Below, one piece after another: positions 58,730 to 64,000 of a stretch of DNA of 64,000 nt. The notes below the pieces were generated by a model. The model was not told the origin of the DNA. It ran no database searches and worked only from the letters and a program-made list of their open reading frames with translations. Position numbers and translations under genes: made by a program. Where the stretch lies: NCBI GenBank assembly GCA_027488155.1, contig JAIYCE010000059.1, forward strand, positions 1 through 64,000, read 5' to 3'. Origin of the DNA: Hyphomicrobiales bacterium (GTDB lineage: Bacteria; Pseudomonadota; Alphaproteobacteria; Rhizobiales; Beijerinckiaceae). Position 1 is the first letter of the stretch, and every line of letters begins with the position of its first letter.

Positions 58730-60156
58730 GCGAGGCGGCCTTCGAGCGGAAATACTTTGGCCGGATTGAGCAACCAGTTCTGATCGAACACGGCGCGCAC
58801 GCGCTGTTGCTGATGCAATTCCGCTTCGGTGAATTGGTGGCGCATCAGATCACGCTTTTCAATGCCGACGCCATGCTCACCCGTAAGGCAGCCGCCGACA
58901 TCGACACACAAGGTGAGAATGTCGTTACCAGCCACTTCAGCTTTGCGCGCTTCGTCGGGATCGTTAACATTGTAGAGAATGAGCGGATGCAGATTACCAT
59001 CGCCCGCATGAAATACATTGGCGACACGCAGGCCATAACTCTTCACAATTTCGTCGATACGGCGCAGTACATAAGGCAATTGCCCTGTCGGGATGGTTCC
59101 ATCCATGCAGATGTAATCGGCGATGCGGCCTGTCGCGCCGAAAGCGGATTTGCGGCCCTTCCAAATCAACGCCGTCTCAAGCGCGGATTTCGATTCCTTG
59201 ATGGTCTTTACATTGTATTGCTGCGCAATAGTCACGATGCGTGCAAGCATCGCATCCATCTCGTCGTCCGAGCCTTCAACTTCGATGATAAGCAGCGCTT
59301 CGACATCGAGCGGATAACCGGCATGTGCGAAGGCCTCGCAGATTTCGACCGCCTGCTTGTCCATGAATTCCATCGCGACGGGAATGATGCCGGCAGCGAT
59401 GATGGCAGCCACGCAGGCCCCTGCTGTTTCACTCGAATCGAAACCGAAAAGAACTGGACGCGCGCCTTCGGCCGCACGCAGAATGCGCACCGTCGCTTCC
59501 GTCACGATGCCGAGTTGCCCTTCCGACCCAACGACGAGGCCGAGGAGATCGTAACCGGGTGCGTCGAGCGCATCGCCGCCAATTTCAACGACTGTGCCAT
59601 CGACCAGCACCATGGTAACGCCGAGAATGTTGTTCGTCGTCACGCCATATTTCAGGCAATGCGCGCCGCCCGAATTCATCCCGATATTGCCGCCGATGGT
59701 GCAGGCCAATTGCGATGAAGGATCGGGCGCGTAGAAGAAGCCTTCGCCCATGACATGGTTCGAAATGGCGAGATTGGTGATGCCAGCCTCGACACGCATT
59801 GTGCGATCGGCAAAGTTGACGTCGAGCACGCGGCTCATCTTAGCAAGGCCGAGAATGATCGCGTCTTCCTGCGGGATAGCGCCGCCGGAGAGAGACGTTC
59901 CCGCGCCGCGTGCAACCACTTTCACGCCAGCCTCATGGCAATAGCGCATGACGGCAGCCACTTCCTGCGTTGAGCGCGGTAACACGACGGCCAATGGCAT
60001 TTTGCGATAGGCGGTGAACGCATCTGTTTCGAAAGCGCGGCGTTCTTCCTCGCTCTCAATCACGCATTCAGACGGCAGAAGCGCACGCAGCGTCGCGACG
60101 ATGGACTCGCGTCGCGCCAGAATGGCCGCATCGGGCAGGGGGAAAGCGATGGTCAT
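58726..60156 (-). CDS. glcD: Glycolate oxidase catalytic subunit GlcD
   Basis: A 476-aa FAD-linked subunit. The FAD fold has ARGAGTSLSGGAIP (about 85) and GGNIGMNSGGAHCLKYG (about 145); C-terminal GCLTGEHGVGIEK is the family end with a conserved histidine. Two ATGs in tandem (60159, 60156) are possible; gagg upstream favours 60156. First gene of glcD-glcE-glcF-aceB on the minus strand. Confidence 0.96.
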   Translation of the reverse strand: MTIAFPLPDAAILARRESIVATLRALLPSECVIESEEERRAFETDAFTAYRKMPLAVVLPRSTQEVAAVMRYCHEAGVKVVARGAGTSLSGGAIPQEDAIILGLAKMSRVLDVNFADRTMRVEAGITNLAISNHVMGEGFFYAPDPSSQLACTIGGNIGMNSGGAHCLKYGVTTNNILGVTMVLVDGTVVEIGGDALDAPGYDLLGLVVGSEGQLGIVTEATVRILRAAEGARPVLFGFDSSETAGACVAAIIAAGIIPVAMEFMDKQAVEICEAFAHAGYPLDVEALLIIEVEGSDDEMDAMLARIVTIAQQYNVKTIKESKSALETALIWKGRKSAFGATGRIADYICMDGTIPTGQLPYVLRRIDEIVKSYGLRVANVFHAGDGNLHPLILYNVNDPDEARKAEVAGNDILTLCVDVGGCLTGEHGVGIEKRDLMRHQFTEAELHQQQRVRAVFDQNWLLNPAKVFPLEGRLA

Positions 60157-60216
60157 CATGGCCTCGCACAATAAGGAATGGACTGTACTTAACGGTTTGG
60201 ACGCGCGTGCGAAAGA

Positions 60217-61509
60217 TCAGGATTTCTCGAACCGCCGCCGGATCTGGCGGACCACGACCGCGATCCCCAGAATTGAGACAGGCACGAACAGAGCCGTAGC
60301 GATGCCCGGATCGACCGGCAGCCAACCAAGATCCTTCAACGCCTTGAAAACATAAGAGCCGAGGCTGACGACATAATAGGAGATGGCGGCCACCGACAGG
60401 CCTTCGACGGTCTGTTGCAGCCTGAGCTGCATGCGGGCACGGTCGTTCATGGAGTGCAGGAGATCGCGGTTCTGCCGCTCGATCTCGACGTCGACACGGG
60501 TGCGCAGAAGATTGGCGGCACGGGTGAGTTTCCGCGACAGGTCGGCCTGCCGCTCCTGCAGCATCTGGCAGGTGCGCATGGCGGGTGCCATACGGCGGGA
60601 GAGGAAGGAGCTGATCGTCGGATAGGCGAGATAGGGCTCTTCCTTGATCGCCTGAAGGCGCTGCTGGACGATGCCATCATAGGCGCGGCTTGCACCAAAG
60701 CGGAAGGCGGCTTCCGTTGCCTCAGCTTCTGTGCGGGCGGCCAGCCCGGTGAGCTGTTCGAGCAGGCGATTATCAGTCTCAAGACCCTCGGTCGACGTCA
60801 TCGCATTGCTAATGCGGGCCAATTCCTGCTCGGCGGCACCGACGGAAGGGGACAGGCGCTGGGCCAGCGGCAAGCCATAAAGAGCCAGAATCCGGTAGGT
60901 CTCGATCTCCAGCAGACGAATGACGAGGGCACCGGCTGCTTTGCCATCAAGCTTCGTGTCCAGAACGGCGATCCGCACGAAACCATCGCGCACGGCGCGG
61001 AAATCGGTCGCGGCGATGGCGTCACCATTCACGACCTGCGCAGCGGCGAGGCTCATTGGATCAAAAACAGCCTCAAGATCTACTTGCGCGGCAGCGGGCA
61101 GCAGGTGGAGATCGACCGCAACCAGCAGCGGGCCAGGGGCCGGTAGGCCGGTAAAGGGCGTTGGCAGCGCCCGCGGGTCGGGAAAGAAAGGCCGGGCCGG
61201 GTCGCCGGGCACGTCGACCGTGTAGGTCGTGAATTCGCTGTGCTGCTCCCAACGCAGCGACATATCCCCCAACGTCATGCGGTGATGCTTGGCGTGGTCG
61301 CCGGGACCGGGCAGGCCTTGCCGCTCGCAGAAGACGGTGAGGGCCTGCCGATCGGCTCGGGCGGAGGTCGCATCGGTCATGAAGGCGAAATGTAAAAGGC
61401 GACGCGGCGCGGTGAGCGGATGAAAGGGACGTGCATGGACCTCGCCCAGCACGGCATCGCGCTGTGGATGGGCCTTGATGTCGTCGAAAGGCAGTCCTGT
61501 CGTGGTCAT
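60217..61509 (-). CDS. DUF3422 family membrane protein
   Basis: A 430-aa protein of the DUF3422 family, function unknown. The start HPQRDAVLGEVHARPFHPL is the family signature; the centre is soluble and helical, then a coiled-coil stretch (DRQADL/QRQQTVEGLSVAAISYYVVS-like, about 330-385), and two membrane helices close the protein (about 365-385 and 400-422). It lies between glcD and lutA, which may only reflect chance. The GC content matches its neighbours. Confidence 0.85.
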   Translation of the reverse strand: MTTTGLPFDDIKAHPQRDAVLGEVHARPFHPLTAPRRLLHFAFMTDATSARADRQALTVFCERQGLPGPGDHAKHHRMTLGDMSLRWEQHSEFTTYTVDVPGDPARPFFPDPRALPTPFTGLPAPGPLLVAVDLHLLPAAAQVDLEAVFDPMSLAAAQVVNGDAIAATDFRAVRDGFVRIAVLDTKLDGKAAGALVIRLLEIETYRILALYGLPLAQRLSPSVGAAEQELARISNAMTSTEGLETDNRLLEQLTGLAARTEAEATEAAFRFGASRAYDGIVQQRLQAIKEEPYLAYPTISSFLSRRMAPAMRTCQMLQERQADLSRKLTRAANLLRTRVDVEIERQNRDLLHSMNDRARMQLRLQQTVEGLSVAAISYYVVSLGSYVFKALKDLGWLPVDPGIATALFVPVSILGIAVVVRQIRRRFEKS

Positions 61510-61667
61510 GACCCGCTTCCGTTCAAGCCCTGTTCCGAAGCTGGAGCATGGGGCGGTAAGGCCTTGGCTTCAAGGTCGGAACCACAGAACGGCGCGGTGA
61601 AACACCATCTTGCACTTGCCTTGGGGCTGGGCCATCGTCCCGCCCCTCAGCTGTGAAGGAGGCCCTT

Positions 61668-62459
61668 TTGGCCGCACCAAACTCATCCCGTCCGCCACGC
61701 GTGGCGCTTTTTGCCACCTGCCTCGTCGATCTGATGCGCCCTTCGATTGGCATGGCCACCGCCAAACTGCTCGAAGATGCAGGCTGCGTCGTCGAAGTGC
61801 CATCGCAAACCTGCTGTGGGCAGCCCGCCTTTAACTCGGGCGACCGCGACACCGCGCGTGCGTTGGCCGAGCAAATGATCGCGGCCTTCGAGGGCTATGA
61901 TTACATCGTCGCGCCGTCGGGCTCGTGTGCCGGGCAAGTGCGCAAACATTATCCCGAACTCTTCAAGCACGACCCCAATCTCGCACGCCGCGCTGATGCG
62001 CTCGCCGAGAAAACCTATGAATTGACGAGTTTCCTTGTCGATGTGTTGGGCGTGCGCAAGGTTGCTGCATCTGTTGCGGGGACAGCGACCTATCACGATT
62101 CCTGCTCGGGCCTGCGCGAGCTCAGCGTGAAAAAACAACCTCGCCTGTTGCTGCAATCGGTTGACGGATTAAGCCTGACCGAGATGAATGAAAACGAAGT
62201 GTGCTGCGGGTTTGGCGGGACGTTCGCTGTGAAATATGGCGAGATTTCCGACTCCATCGTGACAAAAAAAGCGGAGAATATCGAGGCTGCCGAGCCGGAT
62301 ATGCTGCTTGCGGGTGATCTCGGCTGCCTGATGAATATGGCCGGCAAACTCTCGCGCATGGGATCGACAATCGAAGTCCGCCATGTCGCCGAAGTTCTTG
62401 CCGGCATGACGGATCTGCCGCCAATCGGCGCGCCGAGCGGCCAGGAGAAAGCACGATGA
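61668..62459 (+). CDS. lutA: LutA, (Fe-S)-binding subunit of lactate utilisation
   Basis: A 263-aa protein with two CCG domains: QTCCGQPAFNSG near residue 48 and NEVCCGFGGTFAVKYGEIS near 182. With LutB and LutC it oxidises L-lactate to pyruvate. I choose the TTG at 61668: aaggagg lies 5 bases upstream, whereas the GTG at 61653 would sit on the same site. Its stop overlaps the lutB start by 4 bases. Confidence 0.9.
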   Translation: MAAPNSSRPPRVALFATCLVDLMRPSIGMATAKLLEDAGCVVEVPSQTCCGQPAFNSGDRDTARALAEQMIAAFEGYDYIVAPSGSCAGQVRKHYPELFKHDPNLARRADALAEKTYELTSFLVDVLGVRKVAASVAGTATYHDSCSGLRELSVKKQPRLLLQSVDGLSLTEMNENEVCCGFGGTFAVKYGEISDSIVTKKAENIEAAEPDMLLAGDLGCLMNMAGKLSRMGSTIEVRHVAEVLAGMTDLPPIGAPSGQEKAR

Positions 62460-63886
62460 CCGCGCATCCCACCTCGCCCTATTTCAAAGAGAATGCGCAT
62501 GAGGCACTGAAGGACGAGCAGCTGCAAATGGCGCTCTCCAATGTGCGGCAAGGCTTTATCGACAAGCGCGCAGCAGTGGCCGCAAAGCTCCCAGAATTCG
62601 AGGCTTTGCGCGATAGTGCGCGCGACATCAAGAACCATACGCTTGCCAATCTCGATCTCTATCTCGAAAAATGGGAGAACAAGGTTCACGATGCGGGCGG
62701 GCATGTGCATTGGGCCCGCACGGCAGAGGAAGCGCGGCAAGCCATCGTCGATATTTGCCGTAAGGCCGGCGCGAAGACTGTCACCAAAGGCAAGTCGATG
62801 ATCTCTGAAGAGATCAATCTCAACGCCGCCATAGAAGCCGCAGGCATGACGCCTGTCGAAACCGATCTTGGCGAGTACATCATTCAACTCCGTAATGAAG
62901 CTCCATCGCACATCATTGCGCCGGCGGTGCATCTCAATGCTACGCAAGTGGAAAGCGATTTCCGCCGCGTGCATACGCATCTCGACCCGAACCGCGACCT
63001 CTCCGAACCGGTGCAGCTCTTGACGGAAGCACGACAGGTTCTGCGCGAAAAGTTTCTTGCAGCGGATGTCGGCATCACGGGTGCGAATTTCCTGATCGCC
63101 GAGACCGGTACATCGGTCATCGTGACCAATGAAGGCAATGGCGATCTGACGCAGATTCTGCCGAAAATCCATATCGTCATCGCATCGATCGAAAAGCTCG
63201 TGCCGACGCTTGATGACGTCTCGCAGATTCTGCGCGTTCTGGCGCGTTCTGCGACCGGTCAGGAGATGAGCGTCTATACGACATTCTCGACAGGTCCGCG
63301 CCGTCCCGGCGATGTCGACGGACCCGAAGAATATCACGTCGTCGTGCTCGACAATGGTCGCTCGGCGATGCTCGGCACATCGTTTCAAGACATGCTGCGC
63401 TGCATCCGCTGCGGTGCCTGCATGAATCATTGCCCAGTCTATCACGCCGTCGGCGGGCACGCTTATGGCTGGGTCTATCCCGGGCCAATGGGTGCCGTGC
63501 TGTCACCGTCGTTGATTGGCGTCGACAAGGCAGGGCATCTGCCGAATGCTTCGACCTTCTGCGGCCGTTGCGAAAGCGTCTGCCCAGTCCGCATTCCGCT
63601 GCCGAAGATGATGCGGCATTGGCGCGAACAGGAATTCGAACGTCACTTGACGCCCGCGACCGTGCGTTCGGGCCTCGGTGTTTGGGCCTTCTTTGCAAAA
63701 CGACCAACGCTTTATCGTTTCGCCAGCAATCTCGGTATGAAGGCACTGGCCTTCTTCGGGCGCGACAAGGGCAAATTTACGTCCCTACCTTTTGCAGGCG
63801 GGTGGACGGATTATCGTGATTTCCCGGCGCCGCAAGGCGGCACTTTTCAAGACCAATGGAAAGCGCGTAAGGGAGCGAAGTCATGA
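62456..63886 (+). CDS. lutB: LutB, iron-sulfur subunit of lactate utilisation
   Basis: A 476-aa Fe-S protein. An LUD domain (about 70-290; GAKTVTKGKSMISEE and TGANFLIAETGTSVIVTNEGN) precedes two ferredoxin clusters CIRCGACMNHCP (about 315) and CGRCESVCP (about 365), then a C-terminal DUF3390-like tail. Works with LutA and LutC. The stop overlaps the lutC start (ATGA). Confidence 0.94.
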   Translation: MTAHPTSPYFKENAHEALKDEQLQMALSNVRQGFIDKRAAVAAKLPEFEALRDSARDIKNHTLANLDLYLEKWENKVHDAGGHVHWARTAEEARQAIVDICRKAGAKTVTKGKSMISEEINLNAAIEAAGMTPVETDLGEYIIQLRNEAPSHIIAPAVHLNATQVESDFRRVHTHLDPNRDLSEPVQLLTEARQVLREKFLAADVGITGANFLIAETGTSVIVTNEGNGDLTQILPKIHIVIASIEKLVPTLDDVSQILRVLARSATGQEMSVYTTFSTGPRRPGDVDGPEEYHVVVLDNGRSAMLGTSFQDMLRCIRCGACMNHCPVYHAVGGHAYGWVYPGPMGAVLSPSLIGVDKAGHLPNASTFCGRCESVCPVRIPLPKMMRHWREQEFERHLTPATVRSGLGVWAFFAKRPTLYRFASNLGMKALAFFGRDKGKFTSLPFAGGWTDYRDFPAPQGGTFQDQWKARKGAKS

Positions 63887-64000
63887 GTGCGCGCGAAGAA
63901 ATCTTCGGTGCAGTACGCCGCTCGCTGGGCGTCACAGGTCAAGAGCAACCGCGCCGCGAAGCGGTCAATGAGCGTATTGCGAAAGCGCCACGGGGCATTG
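63883..64000 (+). CDS. lutC: LutC, 5' part only
   Basis: The window ends after 39 codons: MSAREEIFGAVRRSLGVTG and on. The start in the ATGA overlap with lutB and the family-like N-terminus (AREEIF, RRSLG) support LutC/YkgG, the third lactate-utilisation protein. The 3' end lies right of the window. Confidence 0.85.
   Translation, partial: MSAREEIFGAVRRSLGVTGQEQPRREAVNERIAKAPRGI

Noticed and set aside
62093..63460. 455-codon open frame opposite lutB
   Set aside because: Same reason: full overlap with lutB and shadow-like composition.

Overview
The window is a piece of an alphaproteobacterial chromosome, most likely from the order Hyphomicrobiales (Rhizobiales) and plausibly near Beijerinckiaceae. 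The evidence is the gene content and order: rimP-nusA-ylxR-infB-rbfA-truB-rpsO-pnp, tsaB-rimI-plsC-miaB-phoH-ybeY-corC-lnt-metK-trmB, coaBC-dut, ubiB-ubiE/mutM, echA...rpsT-dnaA-dnaN-recF-gyrB, a class I lysyl-tRNA synthetase and DUF2336 and DUF3422 proteins. Base composition looks like high-50s percent GC by eye. The genus cannot be fixed from sequence reading alone. There is no prophage, insertion sequence, CRISPR array, rRNA or tRNA that I can support.

Layout. 1-1430: the 3' part of groEL with a duplicated tail and two near-identical terminators. 1500-8400: an accessory and signalling block with an OsmC-family protein, an orphan HisKA_2 sensor kinase, a Ser/Thr kinase fused to a universal-stress domain, a metallophosphoesterase, a secreted GH16 glycanase with RTX repeats and a small EF-hand protein. 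8581-19216 (minus strand): the translation and RNA-metabolism cluster, interrupted between truB and rpsO by a VapBC toxin-antitoxin pair. 19466-24778: a DUF2336 protein (plus strand), then trmB, metK, a Cro/C1-type regulator and lnt. 24775-32078 (minus): corC, ybeY, phoH, miaB, plsC, rimI, tsaB, a nitroreductase and nfu, mostly with overlaps or very short gaps. 32290-38749: a membrane GT2 glycosyltransferase, divergent lysK and a LysE exporter, ynfA, cysK and an Rrf2 regulator. 38786-45895: dut, coaBC, ubiB, ubiE, then divergent mutM, echA, a TauE/SafE permease and rpsT. 45950-53223: a 770-bp non-coding region followed by dnaA, dnaN, recF and gyrB. 53243-64000: an MFS transporter, a minus-strand glycolate operon (glcD-glcE-glcF-malate synthase A), a DUF3422 protein, and the plus-strand lutABC set, cut in lutC by the window end.

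How the genes work together. The core blocks cover chaperone, ribosome maturation, translation initiation, tRNA modification, RNA decay, ubiquinone synthesis, DNA repair and replication initiation. The right end is a 2-hydroxyacid oxidation island: GlcDEF turns glycolate into glyoxylate, the adjacent malate synthase condenses it with acetyl-CoA, and LutABC oxidises lactate to pyruvate. The left accessory block combines sensing (Cache/HisKA_2 kinase, STPK-USP) with an exported beta-glycanase probably used on matrix or surface polysaccharide. No single obviously undescribed system stands out. The most interesting signals are regulatory: a terminator-like hairpin in the rimP-nusA leader, inverted repeats at the vapB start and over the glycanase ribosome-binding site, the groEL tail duplication and a 14-bp palindrome upstream of the Cro/C1-type regulator.
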